Of a stretch of 64,000 nucleotides of DNA, positions 54,684-63,996 are shown one piece after another. The stretch's first letter is position 1; each line of letters starts with the position of its first letter. The position numbers and the translations under genes are program-made. Source of the DNA: AP-15 sp963846635 (GTDB lineage: Bacteria > Pseudomonadota > Alphaproteobacteria > ATCC43930 > CGMCC-115725); assembly GCA_963846635.1 (NCBI GenBank), contig CAWJXM010000031.1:1-64000 (forward strand), written 5' to 3'. The notes under the pieces are model-generated. The model was not told the origin of the DNA. It made no database searches and saw only the letters and a list, made by a program, of their open reading frames with translations.

Positions 54684-55504
54684 TCATAACGGGTGCGATG
54701 GTTTGGTGTCCAATGCCTGGATCTGCGCCAGGACCTGGTCGAAGGGGTGCGTCGAGACGCGGAAGTCGCCGCGGAAGGGATTGCTGAGGGCGATAATCAA
54801 GATCAGCACCAGCGCTCCGGAGACCGCCAGCGCTGCGGACATCGCCAGATGCATGCCGAAGCTCGGAAACCCAGCAAAGCGGCGAAAGCGATCGTCAGGA
54901 CGCCGCCGACGATGGTCACGATCCAGACAACCGCCGGAATAGTGGTGTCGGCGGCGAGCAATCTCGCCTGTCTTGCGTCCCACAGCCGCGTCAGGGATTG
55001 CAGCATCTGCGCTTGCAAATTGCCGTCGGCCACGCTGGCGGGCTTGAGGCTAATCGCCATCTCGTTCAGCTTTTGCAGATAGGCCGAACCCCGGTCGACA
55101 GTCAGGCCTCTGGCTTGCGCCGGCCATTCCACCCTAATCACCGTCTCGATGTAGCCGAGGATGCCGTCATGCATCGAGGATTTCACCGGGTCGGCGAACC
55201 CGACCGAGGCATTATAGACATCGAGTGCGGATCCGGCTTCGGCATAGCTCGCCGCCTTCGCGTCGTTGAAGTGTTGCCAAGCGAGCATCGCGACGAAGGC
55301 CAGCAGCACCGCGAAGGTCGTGCCGATGACCGAGAATATCGCTGCGGCGACGTCGTTGTGCAGGCGGCGGATTTCGAGCGCCAGGAATAGGCGAGTTGCC
55401 AGTCCGAGCAGCACCGCGCCGAGAGCCGCCGCGCCCGCCAACAAGAGCCCGACCCCCCACAGCGGGTACTCGTAGACCATCCCGGGCTGCATCATCAAAT
55501 GCAC
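54684..55504 (-). pseudogene. DUF4239 (bestrophin-like) membrane protein with a 1-base deletion
   Basis: The written frame from 55504 reads a first membrane helix (LLLAGAAALGAVLLGLATRL), LHNDVAAAIFSVIGTTFAVL, which is the DUF4239 signature, a soluble loop of about 100 residues and a third helix ending IAFAALLGF. One missing base at the CCC run 54870-54872 then shifts the frame. Adding it continues PSFGMHLAMSAALAVSGALV, ILIIALSNPFRGDFRV and stops at 54684, for 273 residues, the family's size. DUF4239 proteins are four-helix membrane proteins of unknown function, sometimes compared to bestrophin channels. Confidence 0.83.
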
Positions 55505-55746
55505 GGTTGCCCCAAACCTCCAGTGTTTCTATCATGCTAATATGGCCTGATGGCGGTAACGGGGCATGCTGCCGACCGCGACCAGCACATTCGGCGGCAC
55601 CAATGAAAGCGGGATCGGTCGCCGCTCGCCCTATCACCGACCCGACCTGGAGCTCTCGATTTCAATTTGAGATAGGGCGGCATGCTCTGTAAGACATGCT
55701 GCCGACAAAAGGCGACCGGGATGCTGGTGGCGCTTGGGTATCTTCT

Positions 55747-56682
55747 TCACGGACGGTGAGCGGGGTCAGGGTGCGCCGCGATGCGCGTCGCCATCGCCTT
55801 CTCGCCGAACCATTCCTTTTTCATGGCCTCGCGCACAAATGCGCCGACCGCCGGCGAGTGCCGGCGCCCGCGAATGCTCACCAGATTGACCTGACGCCAG
55901 AATTCGGGCTCGACAACCGGCAGGGCGACGACACCCGGATGCTTTGCCGAATGCTCCGGCAAAAAGCCGAAGCCGAGCCCGGCCGCGGCCATCGCCAGGG
56001 TCCAGTCGTCGCGGTCGCTCCAATAGGTCGGACTGCAGGTGGCGCCCTGCTCTGCGAGGATGGCGTCGGCGTATCCGGCGAATTCGCAGTTATTGCGATG
56101 AATATAATTTTCGCCGTTGATCTCCTTGACGCGGACCACGCGCTGGTTGGCAAGGCGGTGCCCGACACCGACCACGATCACCATCCGCTCGCGGAACAGC
56201 GGCAGCACGTGGGTTCGCTCATTTGGTTCCTCGCCGGGCAAGGCGTAGACGACCAGTTCGAGATCGCCGCCGATCAGCCGCGCGCGGAGGTCTTTTGCGT
56301 CGGAATCGCATAGGCGCAGCTCGATGCCGGGGTGGTGCGCCCGAACGCCGGCGATCAGACCGATAATCTCATCGGGCGCGATCGTGCTCATGATGCCGAG
56401 TTTGAGTGGTGTCTTCTGCAGCTGCCGATACTCCTCGGCAACCCGCTTTACCGACCTGGTGCTGTCCAAGACCTCGGCGAGATAGGGGTGCACCATCCGC
56501 CCCAGCTCGCTCAGATGCGTGTGGCTGCGTTCGCGACGGAAAAGCGGGCCGCCGAGCTCCTCCTCCAGAGATTGTATCGCGCGCGACAAGGCCGGTTGCG
56601 ACACGTTGCAGCGCTCCGCCGCCTTAGTGAAATTCAAATCTTCGGCCACGGCGAGGAAATATCGGACTTGGTGCATTTCCAT
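55747..56682 (-). CDS. LysR-family transcriptional regulator
   Basis: 311 residues, intact. The helix-turn-helix is clear (HQVRYFLAVAEDLNFTKAAE followed by NVSQPALSRAIQSLEEELG). The effector domain begins KTPLKLGIMSTIAPDEIIGL and contains a Cys-rich patch (IHRNNCEFAGY, EQGATCSPTYW). It is of the HcaR/CynR-like kind often tied to oxidative stress or aromatic acids. It is divergent from the alpha/beta hydrolase gene, with a gap of about 290 bases, a common regulator-target layout. Confidence 0.9.
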   Translation of the reverse strand: MEMHQVRYFLAVAEDLNFTKAAERCNVSQPALSRAIQSLEEELGGPLFRRERSHTHLSELGRMVHPYLAEVLDSTRSVKRVAEEYRQLQKTPLKLGIMSTIAPDEIIGLIAGVRAHHPGIELRLCDSDAKDLRARLIGGDLELVVYALPGEEPNERTHVLPLFRERMVIVVGVGHRLANQRVVRVKEINGENYIHRNNCEFAGYADAILAEQGATCSPTYWSDRDDWTLAMAAAGLGFGFLPEHSAKHPGVVALPVVEPEFWRQVNLVSIRGRRHSPAVGAFVREAMKKEWFGEKAMATRIAAHPDPAHRP

Positions 56683-56974
56683 AGCGTATTCCAGAGCCGG
56701 GAGGAAACGGCGGTTCGCGGCGTATCGGTAGCGATGACCAAGGCGGTCGCCGTTTTAGACCTCCTTCACACGGAGCAAAAGGAGCGAATTGCCAGGTGAC
56801 GGATGAGACCCCACCCCAAGGGCCGCCAGCCGCCGTCGCCACGGGTATGAATTCGATAACAAAAGAGTATTGGCGTGCGGCACGGATACGGCCAAATTTT
56901 CAGCTCGACGCAAGGAGAGGATTGTCGCACGCGCTGCTCGCTTGCCGCGCTTTTCACGTTCAAATGGGGCCGAC

Positions 56975-57835
56975 ATGTTGTTCAAGAGCACCGAGATCAG
57001 CGGGCTGACCATCTCCTATCGCGAGGCTGGCGAAGAGGGCGCGCCGAAGCTTGTCCTCCTGCATGGCTTTCCGGCGTCGTCCCATCAGTATCGTAACCTG
57101 ATACCGGCGCTGGCGCCACGGTTTCACGTGATCGCCCCGGACTATCCGGGGTTCGGCAACTCCGACATGCCCGACCCGGAAACATTCGCCTACAGCTTCG
57201 ACAAGACATCCGAGATCATCGAATCATTTCTCGAAAAAGTCGGCTTCACGCACTTTGGACTTTACGTTCAGGATTATGGCGGTCCCGTTGGCTTTCGCAT
57301 CTTGTCACGCCGGCCGGTTTGGCTGGAGTGGCTTATCATCCAAAACACCAACGCCTACGAAGTGGGGTTCACCGCGGCCTGGGATGGATTGCGCGGCGAT
57401 TATTGGAAGAACCGGGACCCCGAGGCGGAGAAGGCGCTCGCGGCGTTCCTGCAACCGGAAACCGTCAAGACGATCTATACGCACGGTCATCCCCGGCCTG
57501 AGCTCATCAGCCCCGACAACTGGAATATGGACCTCTATTTCCTCGATCGACCCAACGCCCGGCGCATCCAGCTCGACTTCTTCTATGACTATCGCACCAA
57601 CGTGCAGCTTTACCCGCAGTGGCAGGCCTTTCTCAGCCAGCGGCGGCCACCGACCATCATTTTCTGGGGACAGAATGACATCTTCTTCACGCGAGAGGGT
57701 GGTGAGGCCTACCTCAACGCACTTCCCGGCGCGGAGATGCACCGATTGAATTCGGGCCACTTCGCGCTCGAAGACTGTTTGCCCTTCATCGTCGAGAAAA
57801 TGATTCCCTTCTATCAGAAAGCACGAACGATGTGA
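56975..57835 (+). CDS. Alpha/beta hydrolase, epoxide hydrolase/dehalogenase-like
   Basis: 286 residues from the ATG at 56975; upstream in-frame starts give unconserved residues. The oxyanion loop LLHGFPASSHQYRNLIPAL, the nucleophile elbow GLYVQDYGGPVGFRI with Asp as nucleophile, the acid in FWGQNDIFF and the His in LNSGHFALED make a complete triad. An Asp nucleophile points to epoxide hydrolase, haloalkane dehalogenase or fluoroacetate dehalogenase activity, not an esterase. A cap domain lies at about 130-215. The substrate is not assigned. Confidence 0.87.
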   Translation: MLFKSTEISGLTISYREAGEEGAPKLVLLHGFPASSHQYRNLIPALAPRFHVIAPDYPGFGNSDMPDPETFAYSFDKTSEIIESFLEKVGFTHFGLYVQDYGGPVGFRILSRRPVWLEWLIIQNTNAYEVGFTAAWDGLRGDYWKNRDPEAEKALAAFLQPETVKTIYTHGHPRPELISPDNWNMDLYFLDRPNARRIQLDFFYDYRTNVQLYPQWQAFLSQRRPPTIIFWGQNDIFFTREGGEAYLNALPGAEMHRLNSGHFALEDCLPFIVEKMIPFYQKARTM

Positions 57836-58187
57836 TGCTTTGCGCAATGCGCTTTCGTCACGGCCGCGTCCGCGATCGGCCCTCTGCTTGTGGGCCACAT
57901 CCGCGGTTTTCGACGGCTCGGCGCCCGGAAACCGGCGCTATGTAACGTCACAATGTCGTGACCAGGCCTTTCCTCCCAACCCTCCGCTGGCAATCTCGGC
58001 GAAGGATATTGAAAGGACTGCTCCATCTCCAACGCCCAGTTGGCTAGAGCTAGGATCAATGCAGATTCATCCGGCACTTGTTTGACCGACTGCGGGACGA
58101 CCCCGGTAGTTTTTGGCGCTTTATCGTCTCCCGGGCTTGATGTGACAAGAACCGTGCTAAATCGGATTTGGCCTAGAGTAAGGTGCC
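57836..58187. other. Intergenic region before the molybdoenzyme operon
   Basis: About 350 bases with no convincing gene on either strand. It should hold the promoter of the binding-protein/cytochrome/oxidoreductase operon, but no clear boxes or molybdate riboswitch structure can be recognised by eye. Confidence 0.4.
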
Positions 58188-58995
58188 ATGTCGATTCTCC
58201 GCAAAATCGTCGTCGCAGGGCTGGTGTCGCTGGCGCTGGTGGCGCGGCTCGCCATTCATTCGCCGGCATATGCCGATTATCCGGTCGCACCCGATGTGGT
58301 CGTGTTTTGCGAGCCAACCCTGCGCCATGCCGTGACCGATGTCGGGGCACTGTGGCGATCACAGACCGGCATTCACGTTCGCGTCTTTACCTCGCCGACC
58401 TGGGCGTTGCTGGCGCAGATCGCGCATCATGCGCGCGACGACGTGTTGATTGGTGAGGGCGACGCGAATGCCGCCGCCGCGGCCAAGCAGCAATTGATCA
58501 AGCCGGCCACGATGCAGCAAGTGGGGCGCAACCAGCTCGTCGTCGCGGCGCTCGGCGATCAAAGCCGATGACACTAACACCGGCTTATCACCGGCTGCCG
58601 CCGAGTTGGTGTCGATCGCCGGCAAACAGCCGATCGCCATTGTCGATCCTTGGGCCGCTAGCGCCGGCGCCGACACCAAAAAGGCGCTGGAAGCGCTGGG
58701 GGTGTGGCAAAAGTTAGACGGCAAATCGGTCGGTGTCGTCGGCACCGCTGACGCGGCCTATCTGTTGACGCAAGGTAATGTGAAACTGGCGGTCGTCTAT
58801 GCCACCGATGTCGTGGCCAATCCGGCGTTGACAGTCGCCGACCGACTGCCGGCGTCCAGCTATCCGCCGATCGTCTACTGGGTCGCCGAGACTGCCCATG
58901 CGTTGAGCCCAAATACCACAAAATTCATCGAATTCTTGCATACCGCCGGAGCCCGGCAGCGGCTACGCGCCGACGGATTGGAGATTTCGCCATGA
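58188..58995 (+). pseudogene. Molybdate-type periplasmic binding protein with a 1-base insertion
   Basis: A signal peptide (IVVAGLVSLALVARLAIHSP) is followed by a ModA-like fold: VVVFCEPTLRHAVTDVGALW, SPTWALLAQIAHHARDDVLI and NQLVVAAL. The written frame then stops at 58571. Removing one G at 58554-58555 gives LAIKADDTNTGLSPAAAELV and continues through QPIAIVDPWAASAG, LLTQGNVKLAVVYATDV to a stop at 58995, for 268 residues. No ABC permease or ATPase gene is near; the next gene, overlapping by four bases, is a cytochrome b. It may therefore bind an oxyanion for, or assist assembly of, the neighbouring molybdoenzyme. Confidence 0.78.
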
Positions 58996-59696
58996 CCGTT
59001 CCGGCCCAGGTCCAGACGACCGCTGCTGCGCGCAGTATACAGCTGCATCCATTGAGCCGGCGCATCATGCACTGGATCAATGCATTGGCGATCTTCGTCA
59101 TGATCGGCAGCGGCTGGCGGATCTATAATTACTACCCGGCGCTGCCGATCCATTTCGGCTTCCCGGCTTACCTGACCTTGGGCGGCGATTTTACCGTGAC
59201 CGAGGCCGCCAGCAACGAGGACGGTCTGGCGAACGCATTGTTATGGCATTTCGCCGCGATGTGGGTCTTGGTGTTGAATTTTCTCGCCTATGTGATCGTC
59301 GGATTTGTGTCCGGGCATTTCCGCCGCGACTTCCTCCCGGTCTCGGTCGGGGCTTTTTTGCGCGACTTTCTCGACGCATTGCGCGGCCGGCTCGGCCATC
59401 GGCTCGGCGAGTACAACGCCGTGCAAAGGGTGTTCTACTGGGGCGTTCTCGCGGCGATCCTGGTCACAATCCTCTCCGGGCTCAGCATCTGGAAGCCGGT
59501 TCAGCTGCAATGGCTGACCTCGTTGTTCGGCGGCTACGAATTTGCCCGCGTCGTGCATTTCTTCGGTATGGCGGCGATCGTCGGGTTTCTCGTCGTGCAT
59601 CTGGCGCTGACCGCACTGGTACCAAAAACGCTGGTCGCGATGGTCGTGGGCCGCGCCTCGGAGACGCCGCATCCGCGGAATGGAGGACAGCGATGA
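58992..59696 (+). CDS. Cytochrome b561-like membrane subunit
   Basis: 234 residues. Four main membrane helices with His residues suited to haem b: PLSRRIMHWINALAIFVMIG, LLWHFAAMWVLVLNFLAYVI, VLAAILVTILSGLSIW and FARVVHFFGMAAIVGFLVVH. It resembles the di-haem cytochrome b subunits that link periplasmic molybdoenzymes to the quinone pool. It overlaps the binding-protein gene before it and the oxidoreductase gene after it by four bases each, so the three are a coupled operon. Confidence 0.88.
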   Translation: MTVPAQVQTTAAARSIQLHPLSRRIMHWINALAIFVMIGSGWRIYNYYPALPIHFGFPAYLTLGGDFTVTEAASNEDGLANALLWHFAAMWVLVLNFLAYVIVGFVSGHFRRDFLPVSVGAFLRDFLDALRGRLGHRLGEYNAVQRVFYWGVLAAILVTILSGLSIWKPVQLQWLTSLFGGYEFARVVHFFGMAAIVGFLVVHLALTALVPKTLVAMVVGRASETPHPRNGGQR

Positions 59697-60435
59697 GCCG
59701 TTCAGTCTTCGAGCGCAAGCCGATCGTGACCGCCATCGAGCGGCGCCTGTTCTTGCGCCAGACATTGAGCCTGGGGGCGCTGACCTTGCTGACTGGGTGC
59801 GACATATCCGATAACGGCAGCGTTCAGAATGTCCTCAAGGCGATGTCGTGGTGGAACGACCGCGCCCAGGCATTCCTGTTCGGCCGCCAGACGCTCGCCC
59901 CCACCTATGCGGAAAGCGACGTCGTGCAAGCGACTTTCGCTACAACGCCTTTTTCCCCGCTGCCGACGCACCAAAACTCTCCGCCGCCGATTACCGGCTG
60001 GAATTGTCCGGGCTGATCGCCGACAAGCGGCCGTGGACGGTCGAACAGATTTACGCTCTGCCGCAGGAAAGCCAGATCACCCGCCATGTCTGCGTCGAAG
60101 GGTGGAGCATGATCGGCAAATGGGGCGGTCCGCGGCTCGGCGATTTCCTGCAGCGGGTCGGGGCCGACCTATCGGCGAAATATGTCGGCTTTCAGTGCGC
60201 GGACGGTTATTATGGCAGCATCGACATGCCGTCCGCCCTGCATCCGCAAACCATCATGGCCGTAAAATTCGCCGACGAGATCCTGCCTGCCAAATACGGC
60301 TATCCGTTCAAGGTGCGGATACCGACCAAGCTCGGCTTCAAGAACCCGAAATGGGTCACGGCGATCTTTGTCACGAATCGCTACCCCGGCGGGTTCTGGG
60401 AGGATCGCGGCTATAACTGGTTCAGCGGCTCGTAA
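59693..60435 (+). pseudogene. Molybdopterin-dependent oxidoreductase (SuoX/MsrP fold), 1-base deletion
   Basis: The N-terminus has a twin-arginine-like signal with a lipobox (ERRLFLRQTLSLGALTLLTG followed by Cys), so the protein is probably exported folded and lipid-anchored. The frame breaks near 59925; one extra G gives DVVASDFRYNAFFPAADAP and the sulfite-oxidase fold domain follows. The molybdenum-ligand Cys is in ITRHVCVEGWSMIGKWGG; FQCADGYYGSIDMPSALHP, FKVRIPTKLGFKNPKWV and NRYPGGFWEDRGY complete the site. Corrected length 247 residues. It probably reduces or oxidises a small periplasmic substrate using the cytochrome b partner; the substrate is unknown. Confidence 0.85.
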
Positions 60436-61226
60436 TGGCGCGGATGGGGGCTCCTGAAGGCGGGTGCGCGATCGCGGTGATGGGGAAAGCGCCGGCTGCC
60501 GGCCGCGTAAAGACCCGGCTCGTCCCGCCCTTGACGCCGGCGGTGGCCGCGGAATTGAGCGCTTGCTTTCTGCGCGACGTCACCGAAAATATCGCGCTCG
60601 CCGCTGGCGAGGTACCGATCCACGGCTATGTCGCCTATGCACCCGCAGGATCCGGCCCGCTGTTCGACGGCATATTGGCCGATGAGATGCGCCTCGTGCT
60701 CGCTGATGGTGCAGCGGTGTCGGCGCCCGATGTCAGGGGGTTTGGTTGTTCCTTGCTGCATGCTGCACAAGCGCTGTTCGCCAGAGGCCATAATGCGGTG
60801 TGCCTGTTGAACGCCGACAGCCCGAATTTGCCGACCGCGCTCCTGTCACAAGCGGCGGCCGTACTCGCCGAAAACGGCGACCGCGTTGTTCTTGGCCCGG
60901 CTGAAGACGGTGGCTATTACCTGCTCGGCCTCAAGGCACCGCACCCGCAGCTGTTCCAGCGGGTCGCGTGGAGCACGAGTACGGTCGCCGAGGAGACGCG
61001 GCAGCGCGCGCAAGGGGTCGGTCTGCCGGTCGTAGAACTCCATCCCTGGTACGATGTCGATGATGCGCAGACATTGCGGCGCCTGTGCCGTGAGCTGGCC
61101 TCGCCGCGGCCGGTGGGGGAGCTTGCCCCCTTTGCCGCCCCCGCGACCGTGGATTGTATCGAGCGGCTCGGCATCGAGCCGATGCTGGCGCACGGTCCTG
61201 ATCACCGGCGGGGGGGTGCAGCATGA
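60435..61226 (+). CDS. DUF2064 GT-A-fold transferase (TIGR04282-like)
   Basis: 263 residues; ATG overlaps the preceding stop by one base. The protein starts with a nucleotide-binding loop CAIAVMGKAPAAGRVKTRLV, then ALFARGHNAVCLLNADSPNL with a DxD-like site, and RVVLGPAEDGGYYLLGLKAP, all signatures of DUF2064, the family known as rSAM/selenodomain-associated transferase 1. It is a nucleotidyl- or glycosyltransferase-fold protein whose reaction is unproven. The overlap with the radical SAM gene after it links the two. Confidence 0.87.
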   Translation: MARMGAPEGGCAIAVMGKAPAAGRVKTRLVPPLTPAVAAELSACFLRDVTENIALAAGEVPIHGYVAYAPAGSGPLFDGILADEMRLVLADGAAVSAPDVRGFGCSLLHAAQALFARGHNAVCLLNADSPNLPTALLSQAAAVLAENGDRVVLGPAEDGGYYLLGLKAPHPQLFQRVAWSTSTVAEETRQRAQGVGLPVVELHPWYDVDDAQTLRRLCRELASPRPVGELAPFAAPATVDCIERLGIEPMLAHGPDHRRGGAA

Positions 61227-62293
61227 CGGCGGAGGAGCCGGGCGTGGCGGCGGCACCGACCGTTGCCCGTCGCTATTTCGAGGTGGTTGGCGAACAGCGC
61301 TCGCGTGTCGCCGAAGCGCCGCCGATTTGCGTCTATCTCGAAGTCACCAATCGGTGCAATCTGTTGTGCGAGACCTGTCCCCGCACCTTCGAGGCGTTGG
61401 AGCCGCCGGCCGATATGAGCTGGCCGCTCTTCACTTCGATCGTCGACCAATTGCCCGGTTTGGCGCGCGCGGTGTTGCACGGCGTCGGCGAACCGATGCT
61501 GGTCAAGAACCTGCCCCGCATGATCCGCTACTTGAAGGAGCGCGGCGTTTATGTGCTGTTCAACACCAACGGCACGTTGCTCGCGCCACGCAAGCGCCGC
61601 GAGTTGATCGAGACCGGTCTCGATGAATTGCGGGTATCGCTCGACGCCGCCGAAGCGCAAAGCTTTCTGCAGGTCCGCGGCAAGAACTTCTTTGATCGCA
61701 TTGTCCGCAATGTCGGGGAATTCACCGCGTTGCAACGGGAACTCGGGACATCGACGCCGCGTGTCTCGCTGTGGCTGACCGGCCTCAAGGAAACGGTCGC
61801 TCAGCTGCCTGATTTTGTGCGCCTTGCGGCACGGATCGGGGTTGGCGAAGTTTATCTGCAGCGCCTCGTATTCGACGATCTCGGCCGCGGGCTGGCGCGC
61901 GAAGAATCGTCGCTGTTCGAAAAGACCCGCCAGGAAGAAGACGCGGCGATCGCCGCGGCGCAGGCGCTCGGCCGAGAACTCGGCGTGACGATCGACGCCT
62001 CGGGCGCCACCGAGCCCGGCATCAGTCTGAAGCGCAGCAACGGGGATGCGCCGTGGTCGGCGTGCCGGCGCCCGTGGTCGTTGATGTATTTTACCGCGCA
62101 TGGCCGCGCATTGCCGTGCTGTATCGCGCCGTTCTCGGCGCGCGGCTACGACACCTATACGCTCGGCGATGCCACCCAAGAGACATTGCGCGAGATCTGG
62201 AACGGCCGCGCGTATCAAGATTTCCGCGCTGCCTTGGTCAGCGATATGCCGCCACAGCCGTGCCGGAATTGCGGATTGCGATGGAGCCTGTAG
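61223..62293 (+). CDS. Radical SAM protein with SPASM-like C-terminus
   Basis: 356 residues. The radical SAM cluster motif CxxxCxxC is in VTNRCNLLCETCPRT (about residue 50), with HGVGEPMLVKNLP as the SAM-binding GGE-like motif and NTNGTLL downstream. A second Cys cluster near the C-terminus (WSACRRPWSLMYF, ALPCCIAPF, PQPCRNCGLRW) suggests an auxiliary iron-sulfur cluster as in SPASM proteins. The substrate is unknown, and it could modify a lipid, glycan or peptide. It overlaps both the DUF2064 gene and the GT2 gene. Confidence 0.88.
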   Translation: MTAEEPGVAAAPTVARRYFEVVGEQRSRVAEAPPICVYLEVTNRCNLLCETCPRTFEALEPPADMSWPLFTSIVDQLPGLARAVLHGVGEPMLVKNLPRMIRYLKERGVYVLFNTNGTLLAPRKRRELIETGLDELRVSLDAAEAQSFLQVRGKNFFDRIVRNVGEFTALQRELGTSTPRVSLWLTGLKETVAQLPDFVRLAARIGVGEVYLQRLVFDDLGRGLAREESSLFEKTRQEEDAAIAAAQALGRELGVTIDASGATEPGISLKRSNGDAPWSACRRPWSLMYFTAHGRALPCCIAPFSARGYDTYTLGDATQETLREIWNGRAYQDFRAALVSDMPPQPCRNCGLRWSL

Positions 62294-63013
62294 CCGTCGT
62301 CATTCCGACGCTCAACGAAGCGCAATCGATTGGCGGGGTCATTGCCGAGATCCCGCGCGATCTGGTCCACGAGATCATCGTCGTCGATGGAGGCAGCGAT
62401 GACGGCACCCCCGAAAACGCCGCCGCTGCGGGGGCGTGCGTCATAGCAGCAGGCGGACGCGGCTATGGCCGGGCATGCGCTGCCGGGATCGCCGCCGCGT
62501 CGCCCGAATGCGGGATCATCGTGTTTATGGACGGTGACGGGGCTGACCGCGGCGATCTGATGATGCTGCTCGTCGATCCGATCCGCCGTGGCGAATATGA
62601 TTTCGTTATCGCCTCGCGCACTCGCGGCGAGCGCGAGCCCGGGGCCGATGAGCTGGCATCAGCTGCTGGCCGGCGATCTGGCCGGGCTCGGCACTCGGCT
62701 GCTTTACGGCGTCCGCTTTACCGATATGTGCGCCTATCGCGCGATCCGCCGCGACTGTCTCGAACGCCTCGGCATGCGCGAGATGACCTATGGCTGGAAT
62801 CTCGAGATGCAGATGCGGGCGGCGCGCGCCGGGTTGCGCATCCTCGAAGTGCCGATGCCGTACCGCCGGCGCAGCGGCGGCAGGTCGAAGGTGGCGGGCT
62901 CGTTTAGCGGATCACTGCGCGCCGCGCTGCGTATTACCGCGACCTTCATCCGCGTTGCGACGGCTTTGCGCAGCGATCACCTGCGATCGCCCGAACCGTT
63001 GACCACACGGTAG
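62281..63013 (+). pseudogene. Family 2 glycosyltransferase with a 1-base insertion
   Basis: The start at 62281 lies within the radical SAM 3' end. The GT-A fold is clear: VAVVIPTLNEAQSIGGVIAE, IIVVDGGSDDGTPENAAAAG, GRGYGRACAAGIAAASPE and IIVFMDGDGADRGD with the metal-binding DxD. After RTRGEREPG one extra base near 62645 shifts the frame. Removing it continues MSWHQLLAGDLAGLGTRLLY, FTDMCAYRAIRRDCLERLGM and MPYRRRSGGRSKVAGSFSGS to 63013, for 243 residues. It resembles dolichol-phosphate-mannose-synthase-like transferases and closes the three-gene cassette. Confidence 0.87.
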
Positions 63014-63996
63014 AGGCGCCAACTCTCGGGCTTCTCGTCGACAAGGCGGAAATAGGGGCTGTCGGCAAACGGATCATGCCGCCAGGCACCATCGCTCGGT
63101 GTCACGACGATCACCCGGCAATCAAAGCGGGTAGCGAGGCGGCGGATGTCGTCTGCGGTGCCCTCGCCGGCGAAGACCCGCACAAAGAGAGCATCGATCC
63201 GGTCGATCTTTGGTTCAGGCAAAGGCACAAAGGCTCGCGCCAGGTTCCACCCGGCATAGCAGGAGCGACGGTTTGCCAGCAAAGCCCAGGAGATGTTGAC
63301 CGGCCACCGGACCATGTCGGCGAGAAAGAGCGGATTGTTCGCGATACGCTCGTCTGCCGCCGTCGATCGGCGGACCGCGGCCCACAGTTGCGACGCTTTG
63401 GCGAAAATCGGAGCGGAGGCTGTCGGCAGACCGACAGCATTCTCGCGGGCAATCTGTAAGCCGCCGAAAAGACCCGCGGCCCACAACGCCACCGAAATTA
63501 TTGCCAATACCGGCGCCGTCGTGCGCCAGCGGGCAAGCCCGGCCGCGGCGAATATTGTCAAGACCAGAATGCCTGGCAGCACCCCGCGCCAACCAAGGTC
63601 GTTATTGGCGATAGTGCTGGCAAATAGCCAGGGGAGCACAAAACTCGCCCCGGCAAGGAGCGCCAAGCCGACAACAAGCCGCTTTTCGAACGGCCCCAGT
63701 CCCCTCGCGCCGGTCGCTTCGGCCAGCGACCAGGTCCCGGCGAAATAGATTGCCGGAAACTGGATCACCATCAGAACCATCCAAAACGCCGGCAGATCGA
63801 CAACAGTCCGCAACGTCCGCGGTACGGCGGGACCCAGAACCTCGTAAGGGCGAAAGACAATCGGGGCTCCTGCACCCCGCGCCGCTGTCGCAAAGAACTC
63901 ATCGCGCAAAACAGGGAACGCGATCGCGAGTGCCAGGAGGCCTGCCGCGGCGGCTTTGAGAGCAAAGCCGAGCCGAGCCCGGCCATCCTTGGCCAT
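62977..63996 (-). CDS. Integral membrane protein, probably C-terminal part of a larger gene
   Basis: 339 residues from an ATG four bases from the window edge; the gene probably continues beyond it. Several membrane helices (AAAAGLLALAIAFPVLRDEF, WMVLMVIQFPAIYFAGTWSL, RLVVGLALLAGASFVLPWLF, GVLPGILVLTIFAAAGLARW) precede a soluble C-terminal domain of about 100 residues (FDCRVIVVTPSDGAW). The layout recalls GT-C polyprenol-phosphate-sugar glycosyltransferases, which would suit the neighbouring GT2, but no diagnostic motif is seen. It overlaps the GT2 gene tail to tail by 37 bases. Confidence 0.65.
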   Translation of the reverse strand: MAKDGRARLGFALKAAAAGLLALAIAFPVLRDEFFATAARGAGAPIVFRPYEVLGPAVPRTLRTVVDLPAFWMVLMVIQFPAIYFAGTWSLAEATGARGLGPFEKRLVVGLALLAGASFVLPWLFASTIANNDLGWRGVLPGILVLTIFAAAGLARWRTTAPVLAIISVALWAAGLFGGLQIARENAVGLPTASAPIFAKASQLWAAVRRSTAADERIANNPLFLADMVRWPVNISWALLANRRSCYAGWNLARAFVPLPEPKIDRIDALFVRVFAGEGTADDIRRLATRFDCRVIVVTPSDGAWRHDPFADSPYFRLVDEKPESWRLYRVVNGSGDRR

